A stretch of 64,000 bases of DNA from Gillisia sp. Hel_I_86 (GTDB lineage: Bacteria > Bacteroidota > Bacteroidia > Flavobacteriales > Flavobacteriaceae): the NCBI RefSeq assembly GCF_007827275.1, contig NZ_VISE01000001.1, forward strand, positions 1,240,001 to 1,304,000, written 5' to 3'. Within the stretch, counting starts at the first letter, position 1. Every line of letters starts with the position of its first letter. Both the position numbers and the translations under genes were made by a program. The notes beneath the pieces are model-generated. The model searched no databases. It saw only the letters and a program-made list of their open reading frames with translations, and was not told the origin of the DNA. Below, piece after piece: positions 38,767-47,736 of the stretch.

Positions 38767-39045
38767 CTAATCTGTGTCTAAAGATTGATTCAAAAGAAAA
38801 TGGGCACAACAATGATGACTGCCTTGAAATGGTAAATGCTCATGGTCTGGGGTGTCATGATGCTTCTGGGAACCATCAAAAGTAAAATAATCTTCCTCTA
38901 TAAATTCCATAAAAGAGTCTCCAAAAGCCTCATTGTGTTCTAAAAGATTGGAAATTTTTGGCAATTCACAACACAAATCCAAAGTGAGTCCAAATCCCTG
39001 AAGCAGGAATAGAAAAGTAAGTGATATGGAAGTAATAAAATTCAT
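38767..39045 (-). pseudogene. Small exported His/Cys protein upstream of czcA, amber-truncated
   Basis: From the ATG at 39045: a signal-like helix (FITSISLTFLFLLQG), then a Cys pair (LDLCCELP) and a metal-binding-looking stretch KHHDTPDHEHLPFQGSHHCC. The frame stops at TAG 38767-38769 but continues in phase for 34 more residues to TAA 38662-38664, ending SPFQPPQG. Proteins of this type often precede CzcCBA in Bacteroidetes and end in a similar FQPP tail, so the TAG is likely a lesion. Role: probable periplasmic metal binding; not established. Confidence 0.55.
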
Positions 39046-39050
39046 TGGCA

Positions 39051-39058
39051 CAAAAGTA
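39051..39058 (-). promoter_or_regulatory. TANNTTTG -7 box of the decayed efflux operon
   Basis: The minus strand reads TACTTTTG, ending only five bases before the ATG at 39045. Transcription would begin at or near the start codon. Confidence 0.45.
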
Positions 39059-39238
39059 CTTTTTTTGGAAGTACAATGCCGTTGCATTTAAGACCAATAT
39101 TATTGAAATTGATTTTCCCTAATTCTGCCCAAAAAATAAATACAGAAAGTAAAAATAATGCTAAACATTCATTTATTATCAATATTTCAGAACATTTTAA
39201 TAAATCTAAATAAATTTTAGGTTATTGCATAAACAATT

Positions 39239-39254
39239 TTTAGTTTTGCCTAAA
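39239..39254 (+). promoter_or_regulatory. DtxR/MntR-type palindrome over the DUF1111 promoter
   Basis: TTTAGTTTTGCCTAAA has the same TTTAG-N6-CTAAA layout as the site at 13498. It overlaps a perfect -7 box, TAGTTTTG (39241-39248). Binding there would block RNA polymerase. The gene starts 16 bp downstream. Confidence 0.55.
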
Positions 39255-39270
39255 TATTTATTTTAACACG

Positions 39271-40458
39271 ATGAATTTAAAAATTACTTTAGGCCTACTA
39301 ATGACCTTTATATTCATTTCTTGCGAAAAGACATCGCCAAGCGGCCCAGAACAATTTGAGGTATTAGATGATCCAGTGGAAGGATTGTCCATAGAACAAC
39401 AAGCTCAATTTTTAAAAGGAGACATCGCATTTGGTGAAGTTTTCACCACAGATCGTGGATTAGGGCCAATTTTCGTTTCAAATCAGTGTGCCAGTTGCCA
39501 TGCAGGAGACGGGAAAGGATCACTATTTGTACGATTCACAAGGTTTGGACAATCGGACACTCTGGGAAACCAGTTTTTAAATATGGGTGGACCCCAATTA
39601 CAACATAAAGCAATCCCGGGTTTCGAACCGGAAAAATTACCTTCCGGAGCTACTTCTTCAGATCTTATTGCACCCGCAGTTACAGGTCTTGGTTTTTTAG
39701 ATGCGGTTCCAGATCAAGCATTAATAACTTTATCTGATCCTAATGATATGGATGGCGATGGAATTAGCGGGAGACCACATTATAATACAGTTCCCGAATA
39801 TATTCGGTTAAGACCAAACAGCATCGAAAAAAATGGGAGATATATCTCTCGTTTCGGCAAAAAAGGGGCGGCTTACAATTTACTTCATCAAACATCGGCA
39901 GCCTATAATCAAGACATGGGAATTACTTCTTTGTTTGAACCCATAGATCCTTACAGCGGGCTAGAAGTTGATCCAGAGGTGAGCACTCAAACGGTGAACG
40001 ACCTCGTTTTTTATCTTAAAACACTAAAAGAGCCAATCCCTAGAGATCAAGACAATCCGGATGTAATTGAAGGAAAGCAACTGTTTGTACAAATAGATTG
40101 CGCCAAATGCCACACTCCCACCTTAAGAACCGGATTTTCACCTATAAAGGCTCTTTCTGAAAAAGATTTTCACCCATATTCGGACATGTTATTGCACGAT
40201 ATGGGTGCTGGTTTAGACGACAACTATACCGAAGGTTATGCCTTGACTTCTGAATGGAAAACTCCGCCACTTTGGGGATTAGGACTAAGTAAGGAATCGC
40301 AAGGGGGGAATTACTTTTTATTGCACGACGGAAGAGCAATGAGTATTGAAGAAGCTATTTTATTACACGGAGGTGAGGCCGAGGTTTCTAAAAACAAGTT
40401 TATGGATCTGGTAACTGAACAAAAACAAAAATTAATCAAATTCTTGGAATCTTTATAA
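39271..40458 (+). CDS. Di-heme oxidoreductase (DUF1111) lipoprotein
   Basis: A 395-residue lipoprotein (lipobox FISC, Cys18) with two haem c sites. The first is C73-x2-C76-H77 in NQCASCHAGDGKG. The second is CAKCH near residue 277. Between them lie family words such as PAVTGLGFLDAVPD, ISGRPHY and RFGKKGA. The C-terminus has LWGLGLSKESQGGNYFLLHDGRA. This is the DUF1111/'thiol oxidoreductase' family, related to MauG-type peroxidases. It is the first gene of three, followed after three bases by a Rieske protein. A DtxR-type palindrome overlaps its promoter. The electron donor and substrate are unknown. Confidence 0.9.
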   Translation: MNLKITLGLLMTFIFISCEKTSPSGPEQFEVLDDPVEGLSIEQQAQFLKGDIAFGEVFTTDRGLGPIFVSNQCASCHAGDGKGSLFVRFTRFGQSDTLGNQFLNMGGPQLQHKAIPGFEPEKLPSGATSSDLIAPAVTGLGFLDAVPDQALITLSDPNDMDGDGISGRPHYNTVPEYIRLRPNSIEKNGRYISRFGKKGAAYNLLHQTSAAYNQDMGITSLFEPIDPYSGLEVDPEVSTQTVNDLVFYLKTLKEPIPRDQDNPDVIEGKQLFVQIDCAKCHTPTLRTGFSPIKALSEKDFHPYSDMLLHDMGAGLDDNYTEGYALTSEWKTPPLWGLGLSKESQGGNYFLLHDGRAMSIEEAILLHGGEAEVSKNKFMDLVTEQKQKLIKFLESL

Positions 40459-40461
40459 AAG

Positions 40462-40893
40462 ATGGAACGCAGAAAATTTATAAAATCCTGCTGCACCGTA
40501 GGGCTGGGCTTGCCTTTGTTAGGTGTTGGGTTTCAATCATGTGAAGCTGCCCATTACGCAACCGTAAAAAGCGATGCCGAAAAATTAACGGTTCTAAAAT
40601 CTGAATTCATAACGGAAGGAAAAAGCGCCCGATCTTTTGTGTTGCTTTCCATAAAAGAATACGGATTTCCAATTTGTCTTTTTAAAACTTCTGAAGATTC
40701 TTATGTCGCTTCCTTACTTAAATGCACCCATAGAGGCTGCGAATTGAATGTAGGTGGCGGAATTTACAGTTGCCCATGCCACGGAAGCGAATTTTCAACT
40801 TCAGGAAAGGTATTGGAAGGACCCGCAGATCAAGACTTAAAAACGTTTAAAACGACTACCGATAATGACAATATTTACATCTATGTATCTTAA
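40462..40893 (+). CDS. Rieske [2Fe-2S] protein, exported
   Basis: A 143-residue protein with an N-terminal ERRKFIKS twin-arginine-like motif and a hydrophobic stretch ending GFQSC, so it may be a Tat-exported lipoprotein. The Rieske ligands are complete: C88-T-H90 (CTHRGCEL) and C104-x2-H107 (CPCHGSEF). The late GPADQDLKTF segment follows the second loop. It lies between the di-heme oxidoreductase and porin genes, overlapping the latter by 11 bp, so it probably passes electrons to or from the haem protein. That link is inference from gene order. Confidence 0.9.
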   Translation: MERRKFIKSCCTVGLGLPLLGVGFQSCEAAHYATVKSDAEKLTVLKSEFITEGKSARSFVLLSIKEYGFPICLFKTSEDSYVASLLKCTHRGCELNVGGGIYSCPCHGSEFSTSGKVLEGPADQDLKTFKTTTDNDNIYIYVS

Positions 40894-42112
40894 AAAAACA
40901 GCTTTAGGAATCACTTTACTAACCTCAGCAACAATCTTCGCACAAGAGGAAGAGCCAATCATCCAAAGAGTACCCCAAGATTCCACCGTAAAAACCATGA
41001 ACATGGATGCTGTTTACGACAGGCCATTTTTAACAGTGAACAAATCCCCAGCAGCTGTAGGAGGGTATTTAGAAGCCAATTCCATATATACAAATAAAGA
41101 TGGAATTACTGATGGTCTTTCTTTTCAAGCCAGAAGACTTACCATATTCATGTCTGCTTCACTAAGTAAGCGAATAAAATTCCTAACCGAGATCGAATTT
41201 GAAGATGGTACCAAAGAAATTGGGATCGAATTTGCTGCCATGGATGTTGCATTTCATCCGGCTTTTAATTTCAGGGGAGGTATCATTATGAACCCTATTG
41301 GAGCCTTCAATCAAAACCACGATGGCCCAAAATGGGAATTTGTAGAGCGTCCAGATGTTGCAGTGAATTTATTGCCTGCAACCTGGTCCAATGCCGGTTT
41401 TGGGATGTATGGAAAAACATATAAAGGAGATTGGATCTTTGGATATGAAGCTTATTTAACCAATGGTCTTGACAGCAATATTATAGATAATGAAGAAAAC
41501 AAAACTTTTATGCCGGCAGCAAAAGAAAATGAAGAACGATTTGAAGAGAATTTTAGTGGCAAGCCATTAGTCTCTGGTAAAATTGCCATAAAAAACAGAA
41601 GAATAGGTGAGGTCGGGTTTTCTTATATGGGCGGAGCCTACAATAAGTTTGAAGAAGACGGTCTTGTTTTGGACGAAAAAAGAAGAGTAGCTGTTTTTGC
41701 CATCGATTTTAATACGACCATCAAAAAAACTGGCACTTATCTAGTTGGTGAAGCCGTTTATGCTCTTATAGCTGTGCCATCAAGCTTTACTCAGCAGTTT
41801 GGTAATAAGCAGCAGGGAGCATTTATAGATGTGGTGCAGCCCATATTAAAGAGAAGAATTTTAGCCTGGGAAGATGCCACATTAAATATCGCCACAAGGT
41901 TCGATTATGTAGATTGGAATGTTGGAAAATTTGAAGGAACTAATTTGGAAATTGGAGATCAAATATTGGCTGTTACTCCTGCCATTAGTTTTAGACCAAC
42001 CAGCCAAACGGTTTTTAGGTTGAACTATAAATACTCATGGCAAAAGGATATTTTAAGTAATTCGGCTGCAAAAAGTGCGTCTTGGCTTCTTGGGTTCAGT
42101 ACTTATTTCTAA
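40883..42112 (+). CDS. Porin-like outer-membrane protein (OprO/OprP type)
   Basis: From the ATG at 40883 the protein is 409 residues with a signal peptide ending TIFAQ. The mature part is beta-barrel-like: LEANSIYTNKDGITDGLSFQ, RRLTIFMSASLSKRIKFLTE, and a C-terminal aromatic LLGFSTYF. It resembles phosphate-selective porins O/P, but specificity cannot be read. Its start lies inside the end of the Rieske gene, so the three genes form one operon. A structured repeat begins two bases after the stop. Confidence 0.75.
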   Translation: MYLKKTALGITLLTSATIFAQEEEPIIQRVPQDSTVKTMNMDAVYDRPFLTVNKSPAAVGGYLEANSIYTNKDGITDGLSFQARRLTIFMSASLSKRIKFLTEIEFEDGTKEIGIEFAAMDVAFHPAFNFRGGIIMNPIGAFNQNHDGPKWEFVERPDVAVNLLPATWSNAGFGMYGKTYKGDWIFGYEAYLTNGLDSNIIDNEENKTFMPAAKENEERFEENFSGKPLVSGKIAIKNRRIGEVGFSYMGGAYNKFEEDGLVLDEKRRVAVFAIDFNTTIKKTGTYLVGEAVYALIAVPSSFTQQFGNKQQGAFIDVVQPILKRRILAWEDATLNIATRFDYVDWNVGKFEGTNLEIGDQILAVTPAISFRPTSQTVFRLNYKYSWQKDILSNSAAKSASWLLGFSTYF

Positions 42113-42113
42113 A

Positions 42114-42230
42114 CCCTCATTGAGGGTTTAATTACCCGAGGCAAGCCTCAAATTTATGAAAGTATTTTCCCCGCGAGAATTCGGGACATACTTCGTGGGC
42201 TTGCCCCAGATTCTTGATTCTCTTATTTCA
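42114..42230 (+). repeat. Stop-codon-linked structured repeat, copy 2
   Basis: The hairpin CCCTCATTGAGGG (42114-42126) follows the porin stop codon. Then a second hairpin GAGGCAAGCCTC, the word AAAGTATTTTCC, a third stem CCCG/CGGG, and GTGGGCTTGC. The same sequence of parts occurs after the bacilliredoxin gene, with different arm sequences that still pair. Confidence 0.75.
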
Positions 42231-42233
42231 ACT

Positions 42234-44459
42234 TTAAAACCAAAATCCAACACTGATGAACCATTCATTTTGTTTGATTTCTGGAGAATACGAATATTTC
42301 ACTTCCACGGGGCCCAAGAAGGTTTCTAGTCCATAACCTAATGCGTAACCAGTATAATCTGGGGCAGAAAACCAGTTTCCTGAAGAATATAACTCGTTCT
42401 CTACATTCGCAAAATTGGCGCTCAGGATAATATGATTTTTTTTGAAAAGCTCATAATCCAATTCCAGCATCCATTTTATATAAGCATCGCCGGAAATACT
42501 TATAAAATCGTACCCATAAAACGGAATGAAATTATTTATAAAATCGTTGCCATAACCCCCAAGAAAGAAATCCAAGGAGTTGGGGCCTCCTTGCCCAATT
42601 CTGAATCCTGTTTCAGAAGAAATTCGAGTTGTAAATTTACTGAAAGGAGTAAATACATAACCCACAGTTCCTTTGGCTATGGAGAATTCGTTAAAGTTAT
42701 TGTTGTAATCTGAAGAGAACAAATACAAATGAAATTCCCCGTCGAAATAGACACCTTTGGTGGGGAAATGTTTGTTATCAAAACTATCCAGTTTTAAATA
42801 TCCAAAGGTGCTGTAGTAATTGCTTTTTTCGAAAGTCCCATTTGGATTATCACTGGTAGTGAGATTCCCTAGAGTTTCTGTGGTAATCTTCAGGTATTTA
42901 TGTTCGAGCCCCACCCCAAAAGAAAATATTTGTTGAAATTGTGTTTCTACATAAAATTGATTGGTGTAATCCTGATAATCTACCTCGATCTTATTGATTC
43001 CAATACCATCCACATCTGCATTGCTATCCACAAAATCAAAAGGAATTCCTTTATTGAACGTATTGTATCTGGACTTAACCCCTAAACTCCAATAATATCC
43101 TTTGTCTATGTAATACTGAAAATTGTACCTGAAATTATCCCCCAAGACCACATCCAATGAAGCTACATCGTTCGCAAATAAAGAACTTTTCTTGGTAAGG
43201 TTTACTAGTGCCGCACTTTTGTACAAGTCATCATAATGCAAACCGAGCCTTAAAAACATCTTATTTTGGCTTTCTTCCAATTGCAAAGCGAGGGTATAGG
43301 CATCCTTTTTGGGTGTTAAGCTATAGTTGATCCTATTGAAATTTCCCGTAGCAGATAGTTTATTGATGCCGTCGGTTAAATTTTCAATAGTATAACCGGA
43401 ATCGTATTTTAAATTCAGTTTCCCCAGAACATACGCTCTTGGATAGCTACTATTGCCTTCAATGCTAAGGGCGTCGATGTTAATGGTATCTACCATATTT
43501 ATTTTTACTGGAAGGCTTACTTTATCTCCTTGCTTCTCTTTGATTAATTGAAGATTTTTCAATTTATTTCTCGCGGCTACTTCACCAGAATCTATGATTG
43601 CTGAACCTTTTTCAAAAGAAAGCACGTTAAAACCTTTGATATTTGGCTTGATATAGACATCTGTCAGTGCTATATTCTCCTCCATATGAGCGATGGTCCT
43701 AAAATTATTTATCTGGGTAAGAATCTCGAAAACGCCTTTTAAATTTTTTCTGTCTGCCAAGCTATCCTGAACATCCACTCCAATAACTATCTCTGCTCCC
43801 CGCTTTCTAAGTTCTGCAACAGGATAATTATTTACAATCCCGCCATCTGTCAATATCTTTCCATCTATGGTTACAGGACTAAATACAGAGGGGATGGCCC
43901 CGCTAGCCGAAACAGCTTTTGCCAAGGATCCGCTTTCCAATATTACTTGCTCCCCGGTTTCAATATCTGCTGCAATACAAAAAAATGGAATGGGCAACTT
44001 ACTAAAATCTTGATTCGCACCGAGATGCAGCGTAAGTTTGGACATTAGGTTATAAATATTTTGTCCCTTGGAAAGTCCTGAAGGAAAAGAGATATTAAAA
44101 TTATCGAACGGGAGGGTTATTACGTATTTTTCATCTTCTTCTTTCTCGTAAAAATTTTTTGAACTTCTGGGAATATCATCTTGTATTAGAATATTGAAAT
44201 TGATCTCATGGAAAATAGAGTCCAACTGGTTTGCAGTATAGCCTGCAGCATACAAGCCCCCAACAATAGCTCCCATGCTAGTCCCCCCTATATAATCTAT
44301 TTTAATCCCTGCTTCTTCAATTACCTTTAAAGCTCCAATATGCGCCAGTCCTTTGGCTCCTCCCCCACTTAAAACCAAGCCTACTTTCATTTCCTCCTTC
44401 TCCTGGCCAAATCCAGAAAAAGCAAGTAAAAAAGCAATAAGTAGCAGGTGATTTTTCAT
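42234..44459 (-). CDS. Patatin-like phospholipase with C-terminal beta-barrel
   Basis: A 741-residue outer-membrane protein of the PlpD/FplA (type Vd autotransporter) kind. After a signal peptide (to about 19) comes the patatin domain: oxyanion loop SGGGAKGLAHIG, nucleophile GTSMG near residue 62 and the catalytic aspartate in LTDGGIVNNYPV. A POTRA-like segment (SLPVKINMVDTINIDALSIE) is followed by a BamA-like 16-strand barrel ending ISVGFWF. It hydrolyses lipid esters. It begins at the base right after the uvrC stop codon and is probably cotranscribed with it. Confidence 0.9.
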   Translation of the reverse strand: MKNHLLLIAFLLAFSGFGQEKEEMKVGLVLSGGGAKGLAHIGALKVIEEAGIKIDYIGGTSMGAIVGGLYAAGYTANQLDSIFHEINFNILIQDDIPRSSKNFYEKEEDEKYVITLPFDNFNISFPSGLSKGQNIYNLMSKLTLHLGANQDFSKLPIPFFCIAADIETGEQVILESGSLAKAVSASGAIPSVFSPVTIDGKILTDGGIVNNYPVAELRKRGAEIVIGVDVQDSLADRKNLKGVFEILTQINNFRTIAHMEENIALTDVYIKPNIKGFNVLSFEKGSAIIDSGEVAARNKLKNLQLIKEKQGDKVSLPVKINMVDTINIDALSIEGNSSYPRAYVLGKLNLKYDSGYTIENLTDGINKLSATGNFNRINYSLTPKKDAYTLALQLEESQNKMFLRLGLHYDDLYKSAALVNLTKKSSLFANDVASLDVVLGDNFRYNFQYYIDKGYYWSLGVKSRYNTFNKGIPFDFVDSNADVDGIGINKIEVDYQDYTNQFYVETQFQQIFSFGVGLEHKYLKITTETLGNLTTSDNPNGTFEKSNYYSTFGYLKLDSFDNKHFPTKGVYFDGEFHLYLFSSDYNNNFNEFSIAKGTVGYVFTPFSKFTTRISSETGFRIGQGGPNSLDFFLGGYGNDFINNFIPFYGYDFISISGDAYIKWMLELDYELFKKNHIILSANFANVENELYSSGNWFSAPDYTGYALGYGLETFLGPVEVKYSYSPEIKQNEWFISVGFWF

Positions 44460-46253
44460 TTAATCGGAATGATATTTATTATAGATAATACTCGCTTTGG
44501 AATTTCCAATTACGGGTGCTAATTCCTCTAAGGTAGCCTCTTTTACTCTTTTAAGCGACCTAAAATGCTTCAATAATTCCACCACGGTCTTATCCCCAAT
44601 TCCACTTATAGATTCCAGCTCTGTATTTAACGCCTCACTGCTCCGTTTATTTCTGTGAAATGTAATTCCAAATCTATGCGCCTCATTTCGCAATTGCTGG
44701 ATGATTTTTAATGTTTCAGACTTTTTATCGAGATACAGCGGAATAGAATCTCCCGGGTAATATAGTTCTTCCAGCCTTTTCGCAATTCCTATTATTGCTA
44801 TTCTTCCTCGTAATCCCAATGCTTCTAGCGCTTTAACTCCAGAAGAAAGCTGCCCTTTTCCCCCATCTACAATTATTAGTTGTGGCAATGGCTCTTCTTC
44901 ATTCAACAAACGCTTATATCTTCTAAAAACAACTTCTTCCATAGATGCAAAATCATCGGGGCCTTCTACTGTCTTTATATTGAACTTACGATAGTCTTTT
45001 TTGCTTGGTTTTCCATTCTTAAAAACCACACATGCAGCAACCGGATTGGTTCCTTGTATGTTGGAATTATCGAAACATTCTATATGCCTGGGCTCTACAC
45101 CCAATCGCAGATCTTCCTTCATCTGTGCCATGATCCTATTAACGTGCCTATCTGGATCCACAATTTTCATTTGCTTGAATTGTTCTTGGCGGTAATATCT
45201 TGCATTTCTATGGGAGAGGTCTATAATGCTCTTTTTGTCTCCCAGTTTTGGAACAGTGATCTTAATGTCCTCCCCAACATCTACTTTAAAAGGCACGTAT
45301 ATTTCTTTGGACATCGAGTTAAATCGTTGCCGTATTTCAATGATTCCAAGTTCCAATAATTCCTTATCTGTCTCCTCCAGTTTTTTCTTCATCTCTATGG
45401 TATGAGAGCGAATGATCGCACCGTGGGAGATCTGTAAGAAATTCACATATCCATATCCTTCATCACTCACAATAGAAAAGACATCTACATTATTGATCTT
45501 TGGATTTACCACGGTAGATTTGGACTGATAATTTTCCAGCACATGGATCTTTTCCTTGATCCTTTGCGCATCTTCAAACTCCATTTTATCCGCATGATCC
45601 TTCATTTGCTGATGGAACAATTGCAAGGACTCTTTAAAATTCCCTTTTACGATATTCCGGATCGCTTCAATATTTTCATTGTATTCCTTTTCTGCCTGCA
45701 AACCTTCGCAAGGTCCTTTGCAATTACCCAAATGATACTCAAGGCACACCTTATATTTGCCATTTTTTATCTTTTCTGCAGCTAAGTCATAGTTACAGGT
45801 GCGCAACTGATATAGGCCTTTAATAAGGTCCAGCAAGGTATTAACGGTTTTAAAACTTGTAAACGGTCCATAATATTCACTGCCATCTTTTATTAACCTT
45901 CTGGTAGGAAACACTCGGGGAAAACGTTCATTTTTAATACATATCCAAGGATAGCTCTTATCGTCCTTGAGCATCACATTAAACCGTGGCTGATATTTCT
46001 TAATAAGATTGTTTTCCAACAACAGCGCATCGGTTTCAGAATTCACCACAATATGTTTAATATCGTGGATCTTTTTTACCATTACATCTATCCTATGGCT
46101 GTCATGGGATTTTGAGAAATAGGAGGCAACCCTTTTTTTAAGGTTCTTAGCTTTCCCTACATACAGGATTTTCCCGTTCTTATCGTAATATTGATAAACC
46201 CCCGGGCTGTCGGGAAGCGTTTGCAATTGTATTTTTAGGGGCGTTGTTTCCAT
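44460..46253 (-). CDS. uvrC: UvrABC excinuclease subunit C
   Basis: Makes the two incisions in nucleotide excision repair. I start at the ATG at 46253 (METTPLKIQLQ), giving 597 residues; an upstream start would overlap a promoter box. Domains in order: GIY-YIG nuclease (PDSPGVYQYYDKNGKILYVG), Cys-rich part (CNYDLAA...CLEYHLGNCKGPC), UVR (DHADKMEFEDAQRIKEKI), RNase H-like nuclease (HIECFDNSNIQGTNPVAACV) and a C-terminal helix-hairpin-helix (LESISGIGDKTVVELLKHF). All are intact. Confidence 0.97.
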   Translation of the reverse strand: METTPLKIQLQTLPDSPGVYQYYDKNGKILYVGKAKNLKKRVASYFSKSHDSHRIDVMVKKIHDIKHIVVNSETDALLLENNLIKKYQPRFNVMLKDDKSYPWICIKNERFPRVFPTRRLIKDGSEYYGPFTSFKTVNTLLDLIKGLYQLRTCNYDLAAEKIKNGKYKVCLEYHLGNCKGPCEGLQAEKEYNENIEAIRNIVKGNFKESLQLFHQQMKDHADKMEFEDAQRIKEKIHVLENYQSKSTVVNPKINNVDVFSIVSDEGYGYVNFLQISHGAIIRSHTIEMKKKLEETDKELLELGIIEIRQRFNSMSKEIYVPFKVDVGEDIKITVPKLGDKKSIIDLSHRNARYYRQEQFKQMKIVDPDRHVNRIMAQMKEDLRLGVEPRHIECFDNSNIQGTNPVAACVVFKNGKPSKKDYRKFNIKTVEGPDDFASMEEVVFRRYKRLLNEEEPLPQLIIVDGGKGQLSSGVKALEALGLRGRIAIIGIAKRLEELYYPGDSIPLYLDKKSETLKIIQQLRNEAHRFGITFHRNKRSSEALNTELESISGIGDKTVVELLKHFRSLKRVKEATLEELAPVIGNSKASIIYNKYHSD

Positions 46254-46258
46254 TTTTT

Positions 46259-46266
46259 CAAATATA
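46259..46266 (-). promoter_or_regulatory. TANNTTTG -7 box for uvrC
   Basis: TATATTTG on the minus strand ends five bases before the uvrC ATG, so the mRNA may be leaderless or nearly so. Confidence 0.45.
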
Positions 46267-46440
46267 TTACATATTCCTGGGAGCATTAAATTTTTGCTGA
46301 TACTAAATGTTAAATTTCTTTCTGCCTTTCTGAAATACTTTAAATTTTAGTTCTTCTTCCTTGGGAAGCATGTTTTTAAATAATTTGGTATTTCGCCAGT
46401 TCAAAAACATTCTCAATAATCAATTTAGTACCTTGCGACC

Positions 46441-46890
46441 ATGGAGAAAAGAGTAATAGGAAAATTTGACAAAGCCGATTTCCCGATGTTGAAAATGGAA
46501 AACATCGCAATAAAAATCGATACAGGAGCATATACTTCATCCATTCATTGCAATAATATTGTGGAAAAAGAAGATGCATTGCACTGTACTTTTTTGGATG
46601 AAGAGCATCCACTTTACAATGGAAAAGAAATCGTTTTTAAAGATTATGACATTGTGTTTGTACGGAGCAGCAATGGCATTATTCAAAAGCGGTTTCAGGT
46701 GCAATCCACCATTAAAATTTTTAATAAGCTTTATAAAATTTCGCTTTCTTTATCTGCCAGGCAGGAAATGCGTTACCCCGTGTTAATAGGCAGGAAATTC
46801 CTTACCAAAAAGTTTATTGTAGATACCGAGTTAACAGATGTCTCTTATAATTTGAAACTAAATGAACATAAAAATACTGTCAAGAAATAG
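46441..46890 (+). CDS. RimK-associated retropepsin-like zinc protease (RimB type)
   Basis: A 149-residue protein of the COG4067 'ATP-dependent zinc protease' family. The aspartic-protease-like core [16 protein letters not shown] lies near residue 22, and [20 protein letters not shown] forms the second half. Members are found beside RimK-type ligases and are predicted to act on the glutamate tail or on the modified protein. The gene overlaps rimK by 29 bp, so they are translationally coupled. Confidence 0.87.
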   Translation: MEKRVIGKFDKADFPMLKMENIAIKIDTGAYTSSIHCNNIVEKEDALHCTFLDEEHPLYNGKEIVFKDYDIVFVRSSNGIIQKRFQVQSTIKIFNKLYKISLSLSARQEMRYPVLIGRKFLTKKFIVDTELTDVSYNLKLNEHKNTVKK

Positions 46891-47734
46891 CAGTCTTTAT
46901 TCTACTAGGCGACTTGTTGAAGCTGCCAAAAAAAGAGATCATCACGTAGAGGTTATAGATCCCCTAAAATGTGACTTGATTATTGAAAAAAAGAAGCCTT
47001 CTATTTTTTATAAGGGGAGGGTTTTAGAAGCAACAGATGCCGTAATCCCCAGGATTGGCGCATCCATCACCTTTTATGGTACGGCAGTAGTGCGGCAGTT
47101 TGAAATGAATGGTGTCTTTACCACAACTTCTGCCCAATCTTTAATGCGCAGCAGGGATAAATTAAGATGTTTACAGGTTTTATCCAGAGCCAGATTGGGT
47201 CTGCCAAAAACAATTTTCACAAACTACTCTAAAGATGTGGGAGAAGTGATCGCTCATGTAGGAGGCGCTCCCTTAGTTATAAAGTTATTGGAAGGGACAC
47301 AAGGTCTAGGTGTAGTTTTAGCAGAAACCCAAAACGCAGCAGAATCTGTGATCGAAGCCTTTAATGGTTTACAGGCAAGAGTGATAGTCCAAGAATTTAT
47401 CAAAGAAGCTGGTGGTGCAGATATAAGAGCCCTGGTGGTGGATGGACAGGTTGTTGGCGCTATGAAACGTCAAGGAAAAGAAGGAGAATTTAGGTCCAAC
47501 CTTCACCGTGGGGGAACAGCCAGTATCATAGAACTTACAGATGAGGAAGAAGCTGCTGCCATAAAAGCTGCAAAAGCAATGGGCTTGGGGGTTGCTGGAG
47601 TAGATATGTTGCAAAGTTCTAGGGGACCACTTATATTAGAAGTAAATTCGTCTCCTGGATTGGAAGGGATAGAAACTGCTACGGGGCGGGATATCGCAAA
47701 ATCCATCATTAGATATATAGAAAGACATTCATAA
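46862..47734 (+). CDS. rimK: RimK family ATP-grasp alpha-L-glutamate ligase
   Basis: Adds glutamate residues to the C-terminus of ribosomal protein S6 or a related target. The 290-residue ATP-grasp protein has the N-terminal [19 protein letters not shown], the [14 protein letters not shown] lysine segment, [17 protein letters not shown] (ATP-binding loop), and the C-terminal [20 protein letters not shown] with Mg ligands. The family is secure; the target here could be S6 or another peptide. It sits between a RimB-type protease and an aspartoacylase-like enzyme. Confidence 0.94.
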   Translation: MNIKILSRNSSLYSTRRLVEAAKKRDHHVEVIDPLKCDLIIEKKKPSIFYKGRVLEATDAVIPRIGASITFYGTAVVRQFEMNGVFTTTSAQSLMRSRDKLRCLQVLSRARLGLPKTIFTNYSKDVGEVIAHVGGAPLVIKLLEGTQGLGVVLAETQNAAESVIEAFNGLQARVIVQEFIKEAGGADIRALVVDGQVVGAMKRQGKEGEFRSNLHRGGTASIIELTDEEEAAAIKAAKAMGLGVAGVDMLQSSRGPLILEVNSSPGLEGIETATGRDIAKSIIRYIERHS

Positions 47735-47736
47735 AT

